Source of the DNA: Chloroflexaceae bacterium
GTDB taxonomy: Bacteria; Chloroflexota; Chloroflexia; Chloroflexales; Chloroflexaceae
Assembly: GCA_025057155.1 (NCBI GenBank)
Contig: JANWYD010000003.1
Location: forward strand, 1 to 64,000
DNA: 64,000 nt
Direction of reading: 5' to 3'
In this document: positions 47,214 through 55,858 of the stretch, piece after piece
How the letters are laid out: each line of letters begins with the position of its first letter
Numbering within the stretch: position 1 is the stretch's first letter
Position numbers and translations under genes: made by a program
The notes under the pieces: model-generated
What the model saw: only the letters and a program-made list of their open reading frames with translations
The model's database searches: none
What the model was told of the DNA's origin: nothing

Positions 47214-48314
47214 TCATACGCCAAACGTTCCCCTTCCTACGCCGCGGCGCAGAATGATCCACACCACCACCGGCGCGCCGATCAGGGCGGTAATGGCGTT
47301 CAACGGCAGCACCACGTTCGTGCCGGGGGCCTGGGCGACCAGGTCGGCCAGGAGGGCGGCGGTGGCGCCGACCAGGGCGCAGGCGGGGATGAGGACGCGG
47401 TGGTCGGCGCTGCGCAGCAGAGCGCGGCAGAGGTGGGGGATGGCGATGCCCAGGAAGGCAATTGGCCCGCAGAAGGCCGTCACCGTCCCGGCAAGCACGG
47501 CCCCGCTGGCGACAATGCCCACCCGCGCCTGGCGGATGTCCAGCCCCATGCTGCGGGCATAGGCTTCGCCCAGCAGCAGGGCGTTGAGGGCCTTGGTCAA
47601 CACCAGGGCCAGCAGCAGGCCGGCGAGGATCGTCGGGGCCAGCACGCGCATCTGCGTCCAGGTCACCCCGCCGAAGCTGCCGAAGCTCCAGGCGACATAG
47701 GCCTGAATGCGCTCGGCGATGCTGAAGTAGAGCAGCAGACTGACAATCGCGCTGGTCAGATAGCCGATCATCAATCCCAGGATGAGCAGGGTCACGCTGC
47801 TCTGCACGCGCCGGGCCAGGGCCAGCACCAGGATGAGCACCGCCCCCGCGCCGAGGCTGGCGGCGGCAACCAGGCTCAGGTTGCCCAGCAGGCCGGCGAC
47901 GGCGAGCAGGGTGTTGTTGGCCGCGCCTACGGTCAGCACCACCAGGGCCACCCCCAGACTGGCCCCGGAGCTGACCCCCAGCACGAAGGGGTCGGCCAGC
48001 GGGTTGCGGAAGAGGGTCTGCATCTGCAGGCCGCTGACGCCGAGGGCGGCGCCGGCCAGGGTGGCGGTGAGCGCCTTGGGGAGCCGGAAGTCGAAGATGA
48101 TCGTCTTCCACGTCGCGCGCTCCGGCTGGCCGCCGAGCAGGATGCTCAGCACCTGCTCCAGGGGGATGCGCACCGATCCCAGACTCAGGCTGAGCAAAAA
48201 GGCGCCGACGACCAGGCCAAGCATTACTACCAGGGCCAGGGGGCGCAGCCCCAGCCGCGGCCAGGGGGAGGCGGTGGGAGTCGCTTCAGAAGTTGAGCGG
48301 GTTATTTCGGCCAT
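47214..48314 (-). CDS. BtuC/FecCD-type ABC permease (copy 1)
   Basis: 366 residues with about ten membrane helices. Family sequence PLADPFVLGVSSGASLG near 125 and the cytoplasmic coupling segment PIAFLGIAIPHLCRALLRSADHR. The N-terminal 25 residues are a hydrophilic extension. Forms an importer with the ATPase at 45860, probably served by the 43682 lipoprotein. Confidence 0.92.
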   Translation of the reverse strand: MAEITRSTSEATPTASPWPRLGLRPLALVVMLGLVVGAFLLSLSLGSVRIPLEQVLSILLGGQPERATWKTIIFDFRLPKALTATLAGAALGVSGLQMQTLFRNPLADPFVLGVSSGASLGVALVVLTVGAANNTLLAVAGLLGNLSLVAAASLGAGAVLILVLALARRVQSSVTLLILGLMIGYLTSAIVSLLLYFSIAERIQAYVAWSFGSFGGVTWTQMRVLAPTILAGLLLALVLTKALNALLLGEAYARSMGLDIRQARVGIVASGAVLAGTVTAFCGPIAFLGIAIPHLCRALLRSADHRVLIPACALVGATAALLADLVAQAPGTNVVLPLNAITALIGAPVVVWIILRRGVGRGTFGV

Positions 48315-48357
48315 ACGTGCTCACTTTCGATACGGCACATCCGAGGCATGTGTCCTA

Positions 48358-48440
48358 TATTCTTAATCTTCATCTAAACCTCCCCCGCTGGGTGAGGTAG
48401 CCCGGCTCCTCCCCCCGGCGGGGGGAGGCTGGGAGGGGGG
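48358..48440. repeat. Chimeric repeat: half of family F joined to family A core
   Basis: ATTCTTAATCTTCAT (family F terminus) runs into CCTCCCCCGCTGGGTGAGG and CTCCCCCCGGCGGGGGGAG, the interior of family A, without family A ends. Confidence 0.55.
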
Positions 48441-48548
48441 CAGAAAGACAAACGGGCCAGAGTCCTCCCGAATCCTGCACGCGACCCGCCAGCTTACGCT
48501 ACCTGGCCTTCGCAACCCTCCGGGTTGCGCTACTGCGTCCAGATTTGA

Positions 48549-48587
48549 TGCGCCCAATCCAAAATCCGAAATCCAAAATCGAAAATC
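48549..48587 (-). repeat. Family D heptamer tract
   Basis: Degenerate ATTTTGG heptamers on the minus strand, ending 6 bases from the ferredoxin stop codon. Confidence 0.7.
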
Positions 48588-48592
48588 TCGCT

Positions 48593-48925
48593 CTACTGCG
48601 CCCGCAAACGGTGAAAGACATGCTCCTCTACGGGCTGGTTCCGCTCAAGATGCTCACGCACGATGCGTTCGAGCACGGCTTCGTCCACGTGGTGGTACCA
48701 GATCCCTTCGGGATACACCACTACAATCGGCCCGCCGGAGCAGACGCCAAGGCACGCGGCTGTGCCCCGCTTGACCCGCCGGGGATTCTCGTAGTGTCCC
48801 AGCGGGCCGAGCAGGCGCGGCAGACGGGCGTAGAGCGCCTCCGCCAGGCCTCGGGGGTCGCAGTAGCTCCCCGTGCAGATAAAGATGTGGCGGGTGTACG
48901 GGTTCATTGTGGGTGGTTCAGGCAC
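48593..48925 (-). CDS. Thioredoxin-like [2Fe-2S] ferredoxin
   Basis: 110 residues. Cluster ligands C17 and C22 (CTGSYC) and C58 and C62 (CLGVC), with the [17 protein letters not shown] strand typical of this fold. GTG at 48925 is preferred because GGGGAGG lies 6 bases upstream; the ATG at 48907 has no such site. In a corrinoid cluster it could supply electrons for cobalt reduction before adenosylation or for ring metallation. Confidence 0.85.
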   Translation of the reverse strand: MPEPPTMNPYTRHIFICTGSYCDPRGLAEALYARLPRLLGPLGHYENPRRVKRGTAACLGVCSGGPIVVVYPEGIWYHHVDEAVLERIVREHLERNQPVEEHVFHRLRAQ

Positions 48926-48943
48926 GGTCAGCCTCCCCTTACC

Positions 48944-49041
48944 ATTTTGGATTTTGGATTTTGGATTTTGGATTGCCGAATATGGCGCCCTGGTGAGACC
49001 TGGCGCTGATGTGTTTGAGGTTCGTTCAACAGGATCTGGTA
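48944..49041 (+). repeat. Family D dispersed repeat, full copy
   Basis: Four ATTTTGG heptamers, then ATTGCCGAATATGGCGCCC, GGTGAGACCTGGCGCTGATG and GTTCAACAGGATCTGGTACT. Confidence 0.85.
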
Positions 49042-49048
49042 CTACTCA

Positions 49049-50539
49049 TTAACCATCTCCATCATCTTCGTTCAGGCTGCGGCTGGCGCGACGTTGCGCC
49101 AGGATAAGGGCCAGCAGCGCCAGCAGATACACTCCCAGTCCAAGCCCCAGCCAGAGGACGAAACCACGCGGCAATTCGGCCCGGCGTGGCGAAGCTGCTG
49201 GCGAGGCCGGGTATGCCAGCGGCGCCGGGTACGGCATGGCCTCGGGACGCGCGACCCCGCCGGCGGCAGGTCGGGTCGGGCGGGGCGTCGGCGTGGCGCG
49301 GGGTGGCGCTACGGTCTGGCTCGTCGCCGAAGCTCCGCCGGTATTTGACTTCCCGCCGGCGCCCGTGGGCGTGGCCGGGGCAGGCGGGACGGCAAACTCG
49401 GTCTGGAGGATTGCCGCCGTGGCCGTCAGATCGAGTCGTGGCGTCGGCGACGCCGGAACGATGGCGGTGGGCGTTGGCAGCGCGGTAGCTCGTTCAAGCG
49501 CTACAACCGGGGGTGTATCAATCGGTGGGGGCGGCTGCTCCGCCGCGCCGCGCACCAGCGGCAGATGGACCGGCCATGCGGTAGCCGCCGGTCTCGTCTC
49601 GCGTGCCGGAAGCGTGGCCGTAGGCGAAGGTCGCACGAAGGTCGGCAACGACTGGCGGGTTGGCGATGCCGCCGGCAGGATAATCGGCGCGTTCTGCTCC
49701 AGCGGCGGCGTCGGGGGAGCGGGCGCCGGCGGGGCTGTGTCGGCGGGACGTGGCGTATCGGTGGGTGCAGGGGTGTCGGTTGGCATAGCCGTATCGGTGG
49801 GCGTGGGCGTCGTAGTGAGCGTTGGCGCGGGCGTCGCCGCGGCGCAGATCTGCGCGAAGGCGATCACCCGCGACGGCTGCGCGGCGCCCTGACCGTGCCC
49901 ATCGCCGGGGTAACCCCAGACCCACGCTTCGACATCGCCGGGGAAGACCCGCCGGCGGCTCAGGTTGACCTCCGCCGGCTCGGGGCGCTGCCAGACCCCG
50001 TTGCGGAGCCGATAGCTCATCCACAGGCGGCTCTGCGGCGCGTCACCGGCGTAGGCGCACAGACAATTGTCTCGTGGGCATCCCCTGTCGCCGATGCGAC
50101 ATACGAAAATGCTGCCGTACTCGCGAAACATCTGCGTCTCCAGCGGCGCGGCCAGCAGGAGCTGTTCCGCGGTCATCCCGAACGGGTCGCCGGTGTCAAC
50201 GCAGAAGGTCGCGATGCGGCCATCGTCATACTCGATAACCAGCCCGGCCTCGGTCGGCTGATCGGCGCGGCTGGTGGGGGAGGCGCTCTGCATTTGGGAT
50301 TTTGGATTTTGGATTTTGGATTGCTCCATATTTTGGATTGGGGATTTCGGATTTTGGATTTGGGATTGCTCTGTATGGCGTTCCGAAGGGACTGAACGGT
50401 GATGCGCATGCACTGTGTTCAATCGAAGTTCATATGACGCCGGTACCAGGCCGACCCCCAGCGCCAGCAGCGCCAGAACGCCAACAAGTATGCTGGCGGC
50501 GACGGGTTGCCGGGGGCCAGGTTGTCGGGAGTGTTTCAT
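49049..50539 (-). CDS. Cys-motif surface protein with Pro/Thr linker and C-terminal membrane anchor
   Basis: 496 residues; ATG at 50539. An N-terminal hydrophobic segment (14-34) is followed by a linker derived from a family D repeat (about 32-84), a globular domain (about 96-235) with the motif GDRGCPRDNCLCAY, and a long Pro/Thr-rich stretch. Inside that stretch AWPVHLPLVRG matches the tail that ends other secreted proteins here. A second Pro-rich region and a C-terminal membrane helix (GFVLWLGLGLGVYLLALLAL) then RRASRS finish the protein. The globular domain is a paralogue of the 50653 protein. Function unknown. Confidence 0.7.
   Translation of the reverse strand: MKHSRQPGPRQPVAASILVGVLALLALGVGLVPASYELRLNTVHAHHRSVPSERHTEQSQIQNPKSPIQNMEQSKIQNPKSQMQSASPTSRADQPTEAGLVIEYDDGRIATFCVDTGDPFGMTAEQLLLAAPLETQMFREYGSIFVCRIGDRGCPRDNCLCAYAGDAPQSRLWMSYRLRNGVWQRPEPAEVNLSRRRVFPGDVEAWVWGYPGDGHGQGAAQPSRVIAFAQICAAATPAPTLTTTPTPTDTAMPTDTPAPTDTPRPADTAPPAPAPPTPPLEQNAPIILPAASPTRQSLPTFVRPSPTATLPARETRPAATAWPVHLPLVRGAAEQPPPPIDTPPVVALERATALPTPTAIVPASPTPRLDLTATAAILQTEFAVPPAPATPTGAGGKSNTGGASATSQTVAPPRATPTPRPTRPAAGGVARPEAMPYPAPLAYPASPAASPRRAELPRGFVLWLGLGLGVYLLALLALILAQRRASRSLNEDDGDG
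50293..50445 (+). repeat. Family D repeat inside a coding sequence
   Basis: Two runs of ATTTTGG heptamers (50293-50375) plus core CTGTATGGCGTTCCGAAGG and GGTGATGCGCATGCAC, antisense to the 49049 gene. Read on the minus strand they encode residues about 32-82 including QSQIQNPKSPIQN and [10 protein letters not shown]. Confidence 0.85.
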
Positions 50540-50555
50540 TGGTTGTGGGTGGTAG

Positions 50556-50641
50556 TCCTCACCCTCCCCCCGGCCCCCGCCCACTCCCCCGCCGGGGGAG
50601 AGGGAGGGGGCGCCGAGCGTAGCGAGGCGGGAGAGGGTGAG
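50556..50641. repeat. Family E foldback repeat, copy 2
   Basis: Ends TCCTCACCCTCC and GAGAGGGTGAG; middle CTCCCCCGCCGGGGGAG. It lies just upstream of the 49049 gene start. Confidence 0.7.
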
Positions 50642-50652
50642 TACAGAAAAAC

Positions 50653-51249
50653 TCACCTTACCAGCGGTACATACACACGCCAGTTCGTCGTCGTCTGACA
50701 GGGATTGCCAAAACGCTCGTCGAAGCGTGGTCCGTCTGCCTCACGCAGCCAGACCCAGCCGTCCACATCGCCGTCGCGCACCACGCGGCCGCTGGCGCCC
50801 ACGGGCGAAACGCGCCAGCCATTGCGTTCCAGCAGCCAGTACTGCCAGTAACGGGGCGGGTAGGCGCACAGACAGCGCTCCGCCGGGCAGCCCACGCCAG
50901 CGATCCCGCAGATGAAGGCGCCGTAGCGTTCATCGTTCACGACAGCGAAGGGTACGCCCGAACGCTCGAGCAAGGCCAGCCCGCTGATCTGCGGCTCCTC
51001 GAAGCTGACGCACCGCGTAATTGCCTCGCCATCACCCGTTTGCACGATCAGCCCGGCCCGGTTTTGGCGGGAAGCCCCGGCGGAGGGCGTCGCCGGGGGC
51101 GGAACTGCGAGCGCAATCAGCAGCAAGGCCAGCCAGGCGCACCGGAAGGCAAGGCGGCGTAACCGTCTGGCGCGGCGCGCTGCCACCTTCTGTCGCCTCC
51201 CGTTCTCCCATTGTTGTGCTCTGCCCCACCGTGTCATAGTGCTTCGCAT
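50653..51249 (-). CDS. Secreted Cys-motif protein with terminal VPLVR tail
   Basis: 198 residues from the ATG at 51249 (51237 is a second option; neither has a clear Shine-Dalgarno). An Arg-rich N-terminus and hydrophobic segment (CAWLALLLIALAV) form a signal sequence. The globular domain carries GVGCPAERCLCAY and DGDVDGWVWL, matching the 49049 paralogue (GDRGCPRDNCLCAY; GDVEAWVWG). The protein stops right after NWRVYVPLVR. The conserved cysteines suggest disulfides or metal binding outside the cell. Function unknown. Confidence 0.7.
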   Translation of the reverse strand: MRSTMTRWGRAQQWENGRRQKVAARRARRLRRLAFRCAWLALLLIALAVPPPATPSAGASRQNRAGLIVQTGDGEAITRCVSFEEPQISGLALLERSGVPFAVVNDERYGAFICGIAGVGCPAERCLCAYPPRYWQYWLLERNGWRVSPVGASGRVVRDGDVDGWVWLREADGPRFDERFGNPCQTTTNWRVYVPLVR

Positions 51250-51291
51250 ATCGGTTGCGCCGCATCCTGGATGAAGCGCAGCCGGGGAGGT

Positions 51292-51315
51292 GACGCAAAG
51301 GCGCAACGACGCAGA
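51292..51315 (+). repeat. Family G repeat (GACGCAAAG type)
   Basis: GACGCAAAGGCGCAACGACG. Related copies are at 24166-24190, 45805-45835, 51456-51487 and 52336-52360. Confidence 0.6.
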
Positions 51316-51455
51316 GCGTAACGCCCGGTCTCTGGTTGGTGTGGCGTTGCTCGAAAAGGTTGAACTGCATTCATGGCGGCACGAGCGCCGCGAGCCACAC
51401 GGCTCAATGTTCTCAGTGGATCAAGCATTCCGGTCCAGCGCTCTGGACCCTTTAT

Positions 51456-51487
51456 GACCTTTGCGTCTCAGCGTCTTTGCGTCTCAC
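51456..51487 (-). repeat. Family G repeat overlapping methyltransferase 3' end
   Basis: On the minus strand GAGACGCAAAGACGCTGAGA. It encodes the last residues (Glu-Thr-Gln-Arg-Arg) and the stop codon of the methyltransferase. Confidence 0.6.
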
Positions 51488-52298
51488 AATCGGCATGCCA
51501 GATCACCACCCCCGCCGCCTGCTGGTAGACATAACGATACCCATCTTCATGCGGTGCAAGCAGAGGCGCGAGGTCATACGCCAGCGCCGTGACGACCTCT
51601 GGCGGAGTGTTCAACGGCGCCAGTTGGCCGGCGATGGCGTGCGCCGTTTCCCCCGCGATGATGCGCGTCTCGGTCACGATCCGCACCTCGGCCAGCAACC
51701 CCTGTTGCCAGAGGGCGCCCGCCAGGTAGAGGTGGTTGGGGAGTTCCGACTCGCTCCAGGCCCCGAAGTAGCGCTCGAACAGCGGGCGATGCGGCGGATC
51801 GTTCCCTACCCCATCGAGCACCACAAGAGTCCGTCGGGTGACGGCGACGAGCCTGGCGAGGGCCGCGCCAATATCGAGCTGGCGGTAGAGCGACCAGGCC
51901 GCCAGCACCACATCGTGCGGTTCGACCGATGCATTCGGCCAGTCGGCTTCGACCCGGCGGATATTGGTGATCCCGTGGAGGGACGCCTTACGCTCGAGCA
52001 TATCCAGCATCGCCGCCGATTGATCGAGCGCCGTCACCGAGCGCACGTGCCGGGCCAGGGGGAGGGTGAAGCGCCCCGTGCCCGCGCCAACATCGAGCAG
52101 CGTATCGTCAGGGCCAAGCAGGCCGGCGACCAGCGCCAGGCAGCGGGGCACCGCACCCGCCGATCCGGCGCGCACATCGTACTCCGCGGCATACTGCTGC
52201 CAGAAGGCGCGATCCTCGGCCGGATCGAGGCGCTTGCTCGGGCGCCGGCGCATCGCGGCGGCCCAGGCGGCGACAAAATCAATCGGCGACGTGCTCAC
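51468..52298 (-). CDS. Class I SAM-dependent methyltransferase
   Basis: 276 residues from a GTG at 52298 with AGGAG 8 bases upstream. The SAM-binding motif I is LLDVGAGTGRF, followed by VTALDQSAAMLDML (acidic residue binding the ribose) and EPHDVVLAAWSL. An N-terminal segment AAWAAAMRRRPSKRLDP precedes. Substrate unknown. It lies downstream of the BtuFCD operon and the DUF454 gene on the same strand, so it may belong to the corrinoid regulon. Confidence 0.85.
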   Translation of the reverse strand: MSTSPIDFVAAWAAAMRRRPSKRLDPAEDRAFWQQYAAEYDVRAGSAGAVPRCLALVAGLLGPDDTLLDVGAGTGRFTLPLARHVRSVTALDQSAAMLDMLERKASLHGITNIRRVEADWPNASVEPHDVVLAAWSLYRQLDIGAALARLVAVTRRTLVVLDGVGNDPPHRPLFERYFGAWSESELPNHLYLAGALWQQGLLAEVRIVTETRIIAGETAHAIAGQLAPLNTPPEVVTALAYDLAPLLAPHEDGYRYVYQQAAGVVIWHADCETQRR

Positions 52299-52357
52299 AG
52301 TGATTGCTCCTACAGGCTCTCTCCTGCATAACGGCTGTTCGTCTTCGCGCCGTTGCG

Positions 52358-52768
52358 TCAACCTTCCGCCGCTACGGTGCGGATCCGCGCCAGCACTACC
52401 GTCTTGACGCTGGCGATCCCGATGAGGACGAGCTTCATGAACAGACTTTCCGCCAGAAACAGCGCCGCGCTTCCCAGCATGAGCCAGACCAGCGCCAGGG
52501 TGACCAGTTTCGCGCGCAGGGTCATTCCGCGTTGAGTGCGCCAGGTTTCGAGGACCGGCCCGAACACGCGGTTGGTGATCAGCCAGCGGTAAAGCCGCTC
52601 GGAGCTGCGCACGTAGCAAGCTGCTGCGAGGAGCACAAACGGCGTCGTTGGTAGTCCCGGTACCACTGTTCCGAGCGCGCCGATCCCCAGCGACAGCGTG
52701 CCTATGCTGAGGAATAGCCAGCGAAGCGGGCTGGCGCGGGGTTGCGGTGGGTCCTCGATAGGTTCCAT
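52358..52768 (-). CDS. YbaN/DUF454 family inner-membrane protein
   Basis: 136 residues with three membrane segments. The family signature is GTLSLGIGALGTVVPGLPTTPFVLLAAACYVRSSERLYRWL, followed by NRVFGPVLETWR. The function of the family is unknown. It lies 86 bases after the ABC ATPase gene. Confidence 0.9.
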   Translation of the reverse strand: MEPIEDPPQPRASPLRWLFLSIGTLSLGIGALGTVVPGLPTTPFVLLAAACYVRSSERLYRWLITNRVFGPVLETWRTQRGMTLRAKLVTLALVWLMLGSAALFLAESLFMKLVLIGIASVKTVVLARIRTVAAEG

Positions 52769-52854
52769 TACCGTCTCGCTCGTGAGTCTGTGTGTTGTGC
52801 CAAGTCAACGCTCGCCTACAGTGCGTCTCGCCAGTTTCTCGCCCGGAATCATCA

Positions 52855-53655
52855 TTACCGCGACTCCGCATCAACCCCCTCCGTCATCATCCCCAGAGGG
52901 AGAAACACCACGTGCAGCCGCCCGGTGGTCGGGTGGGGCGCCACTTCGGCCCGCACCCTGTAGACGGAATAGATTAACTCCGGCGTCAGCACTGCCTCGG
53001 GCGGGCCGCTCGCCACCACCTGACCGCCCTTGAGCACATAGATCTGGTCGCAGTACAGCGCCGCCAGGTTCAGGTCGTGCATAGCGGCGATGGTCGTAAC
53101 TCCGAGTCCGCGCACCAGGTCGAGCACTTCGAGCTGGTAGTGAATGTCGAGGTGGTTAGTTGGCTCATCGAGCACCAGAAAGCGCGTTTGCTGCGCCAGG
53201 GCCCGCGCCACCAGCACCCGCTGCTTTTCTCCGCCGGAGAGGGTCAGAAAACTGCGTTCGGCGAAGGAGCGCATCCCCACCTTGGAGAGAGCGTCATCAA
53301 CGATCCGCATATCCTCGGCGGTGTCGCGGTCGAGCAGATTCTTGTGCGGTGAACGGCCCATCAGCACCATCTCGCGCACGCTGAAGTCAAATTCGCCGCC
53401 GTGCTCTTGCAAGACAACCGCGATGCGTTGCGCGGCCTTGCGCGCACTCATGCGCCAGACATCGTCCGCGTCCAGCAGGATGTGGCCGGCATCGGGTTGC
53501 AGGACACGGTAGATCGTGCGCAGCAGCGACGACTTGCCGCTGCCGTTTGGGCCGATCAGCCCCACGAAGCTGCCGGGGGCGCAGCGCAGACTCACCTCGC
53601 GCACGATCTGCACCCCGGCGACGCTCCACGACACATTCGTAACGTCCACCTTCAT
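52855..53655 (-). CDS. btuD: BtuD/FepC-type ABC transporter ATPase
   Basis: 266 residues. Walker A GPNGSGKSS (35-43), Q-loop QEHGG, signature LSGGEKQR (139-146), Walker B FLVLDEPT, and H-loop AMHD. It energises import of a metal chelate, most likely cobalamin. Overlaps the permease gene by 4 bases (ATGA). It is the third gene of the coupled btuF-btuC-btuD unit. Confidence 0.93.
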   Translation of the reverse strand: MKVDVTNVSWSVAGVQIVREVSLRCAPGSFVGLIGPNGSGKSSLLRTIYRVLQPDAGHILLDADDVWRMSARKAAQRIAVVLQEHGGEFDFSVREMVLMGRSPHKNLLDRDTAEDMRIVDDALSKVGMRSFAERSFLTLSGGEKQRVLVARALAQQTRFLVLDEPTNHLDIHYQLEVLDLVRGLGVTTIAAMHDLNLAALYCDQIYVLKGGQVVASGPPEAVLTPELIYSVYRVRAEVAPHPTTGRLHVVFLPLGMMTEGVDAESR

Positions 53656-54743
53656 CGCCCGCCTCCCAGCGCCCCGCTGGTGCGGCGCATCAACCAGATA
53701 AAGAAGGGCGCTCCCAGGAGCGCGGTGATGATGCCAATCGGCAGTTCTTCCGGAGCGACAATCACCCGCGCCAGCACATCCACCCAGATCAGGAAGATCG
53801 CCCCGCTCAAAGCGGCAACCGGGAGCAGGCGCCGGTGATCGGCTCCGACGAGGAGCCGCACGATATGGGGCAGCATCAGCCCGACGAACCCGATGCCCCC
53901 GCTGACAGCGACGAGCGTGCCGGTGAGCAGCGAGGTCAGGGCGAAGATCTGTTTCCGAAAGCGGTTGGTGTCAACGCCCAGGGTGACCGCTGTCTCTTCC
54001 CCGACGCTCAACGCATTCAGGGAACGCGACTGCACCGTGAGCGCCAGCGTGCCGGCAATCAACGCCACAGCCGGCAGACCAAGAAACTCCCAGCGGGCGC
54101 TGCCAAGCCCGCCCAGCATCCAGAAGAGCACGCTGCGCACCTGGTTGCCGTCGCGGGCGTTGTAGATCAGAAAGTTAGTGAGGGCGGCAAGGACATATGA
54201 AACCGCGACGCCGCTGAGGATCAGCCGGCCGGTTGTTAGCCGCCCGCCCTGACGCGCCAGTGCGTAGACGCAGATGAAGGCGAGCAATGCGCCAAGAAAG
54301 GCGGCAATCGAAAGCGAGAAGACGCCGAACCAGGTAATGCCGAGCAGGATCACCGCAACCGCCCCGAGTGAGGCGCCCGACGAAACCCCAAGCAGGTAGG
54401 GGTCGGCCAGGGGGTTGCGCACCAGCGCCTGCATGGTGGCGCCCACCACCGCAAGCCCCCCGCCGACGACGGCGCCCAGAAGCACGCGGGGAAAGCGGAT
54501 TTCCCAGATAATGTTCTCCTGGAACGCTTCCCAATCAGGCTCGATCAGTCCTGGCGCGAGCTGGTGCAGGGCGACGCGCCAGACCAGATCGGGCGCCAGG
54601 GGCACCGGGCCGACCATGACCGCCAGGGTGATCGACAGCAGCAGCGCGCCGGCGAGAACCGCCAGCAGTGCGCCAAAGCCGAGGCGCGACGCGGCGAGCG
54701 GCTGTGTTGTCGCCTGGACTGACGTTGTGGTCGCCTGGCTCAT
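53652..54743 (-). CDS. btuC: BtuC/FecCD-type ABC permease (copy 2)
   Basis: 363 residues, about ten membrane helices, with PLADPYLLGVSSGASLGAV, the coupling segment GIGFVGLMLPHIVRLLVGADHRR and a final IWLMRRTSG. Overlaps its neighbours by 4 bases on both sides. It forms the channel for the substrate bound by the 54740 lipoprotein. Confidence 0.93.
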   Translation of the reverse strand: MSQATTTSVQATTQPLAASRLGFGALLAVLAGALLLSITLAVMVGPVPLAPDLVWRVALHQLAPGLIEPDWEAFQENIIWEIRFPRVLLGAVVGGGLAVVGATMQALVRNPLADPYLLGVSSGASLGAVAVILLGITWFGVFSLSIAAFLGALLAFICVYALARQGGRLTTGRLILSGVAVSYVLAALTNFLIYNARDGNQVRSVLFWMLGGLGSARWEFLGLPAVALIAGTLALTVQSRSLNALSVGEETAVTLGVDTNRFRKQIFALTSLLTGTLVAVSGGIGFVGLMLPHIVRLLVGADHRRLLPVAALSGAIFLIWVDVLARVIVAPEELPIGIITALLGAPFFIWLMRRTSGALGGGR

Positions 54744-55798
54744 TTAAAGGCCTCCGGGAAGAGCGCGCGCGCCACCTGCTCCACCGCGGCAGGGTTGCGC
54801 ACGCCGGCTACTACGCTGGAGAGCGGCAGCACGGCGAAGCGCTGGTTCTTGATCGCGCTCACATTGGCCAGTGCCGGATTGGCCAGCAGGAACGCGCGCT
54901 TCTGCTCGGCAGTGGTATCACCGTAGTCGAAGATCAGGATAACCTCGGGGTTGCGGGCAACTACTTCCTCCCAGCTCACATCGCCAAACGTGTCCGGGAG
55001 GTCGGCAAAGATGTTTTCGCCGCCGGCCAGGGTGATGATATTGTTGGCGATCCCATTGCCACCCGAGGTAAAAGGCTTGTCCTCCCCGCTATCGTAGACG
55101 AAAACCCGCGGCGCCGGGCCGGCAGGGATCTTTGCCTTCACCGCGTCAATCTGCGCCTGCATCTTGCGGATCTGTTCCTCGGCCCGCTCGGGCACGCCGA
55201 AGATGGCGCCGATCTTCCTGATGTCGTCGTAGACCGTCTCCATGGTCACGGGGCTGTCGGTGCAGTACTCGGTCGAGAGGAAGGAGTTGGCGCCGCTCGC
55301 GGCCAGCCTCTCGCGGGTGCGGCCCGATTCCTCGCTGAAGGCGCTACGGAACCCTCCATAGACGAAATCGGGTTGCGCGGCGAGGAGCGTCTCCAGCGAC
55401 GGATACTGGTCGGAGAGCACCGGAATGGCTGCGTAGGCCGCCTGGAACTCAGGCAGAATAGCGTCATCGAGGTAGGCGGTGCCGACCATGCGATCCTGGA
55501 GACCAAGGGCCAGCATCACCTCGGTGACGTGCTGGTTCATTGTCACCGCCCGCTGCGGCGGCGCAGCATAGGTCTGGGTCAGGCCACAGTTCTCGATTGT
55601 CAGCGGGAAGCCGTTGGCGGTGGTGGTGACAACCCGCTCGGCGGACACCGGCGCCGTTGTGGCGGGCGCCGCCGTTGGAGCAGGGCTGGTAGCCGCTGGC
55701 GCAGCGCCTTGATTGCCGCAGGCCGCCAGAATCAGGGCCGTAATGATCAACAGAATGATCAGATATATGCCCGGTATACGATGGTTTGTTCGGTTCAT
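54740..55798 (-). CDS. btuF: BtuF-type ABC substrate-binding lipoprotein
   Basis: 352 residues. Lipobox LAAC (C27) after a hydrophobic signal, a short Ala/Pro/Thr linker, then the class III binding fold: RAVTMNQHVTEVMLALGLQDRMVGTAY, ETLLAAQPDFVYGG, and ARNPEVILIFDYGD. Typical BtuF/FepB size, unlike the two longer paralogues at 43682 and 58424. It begins the btuFCD coupled unit. Cobalamin is inferred from the riboswitch upstream; siderophore is the alternative. Confidence 0.88.
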   Translation of the reverse strand: MNRTNHRIPGIYLIILLIITALILAACGNQGAAPAATSPAPTAAPATTAPVSAERVVTTTANGFPLTIENCGLTQTYAAPPQRAVTMNQHVTEVMLALGLQDRMVGTAYLDDAILPEFQAAYAAIPVLSDQYPSLETLLAAQPDFVYGGFRSAFSEESGRTRERLAASGANSFLSTEYCTDSPVTMETVYDDIRKIGAIFGVPERAEEQIRKMQAQIDAVKAKIPAGPAPRVFVYDSGEDKPFTSGGNGIANNIITLAGGENIFADLPDTFGDVSWEEVVARNPEVILIFDYGDTTAEQKRAFLLANPALANVSAIKNQRFAVLPLSSVVAGVRNPAAVEQVARALFPEAFK

Positions 55799-55858
55799 AA
55801 TATTATGCCCTGGCGCGCAACCCGGAGGGTTGCGCGCACAATGCTCATTGCACCACCG

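Noticed and set aside
51468-52874. 468-codon methyltransferase frame starting at 52874
   Set aside because: The first 192 codons run antiparallel in frame through the DUF454 gene and show no protein-like sequence. The GTG at 52298 has a good ribosome site.
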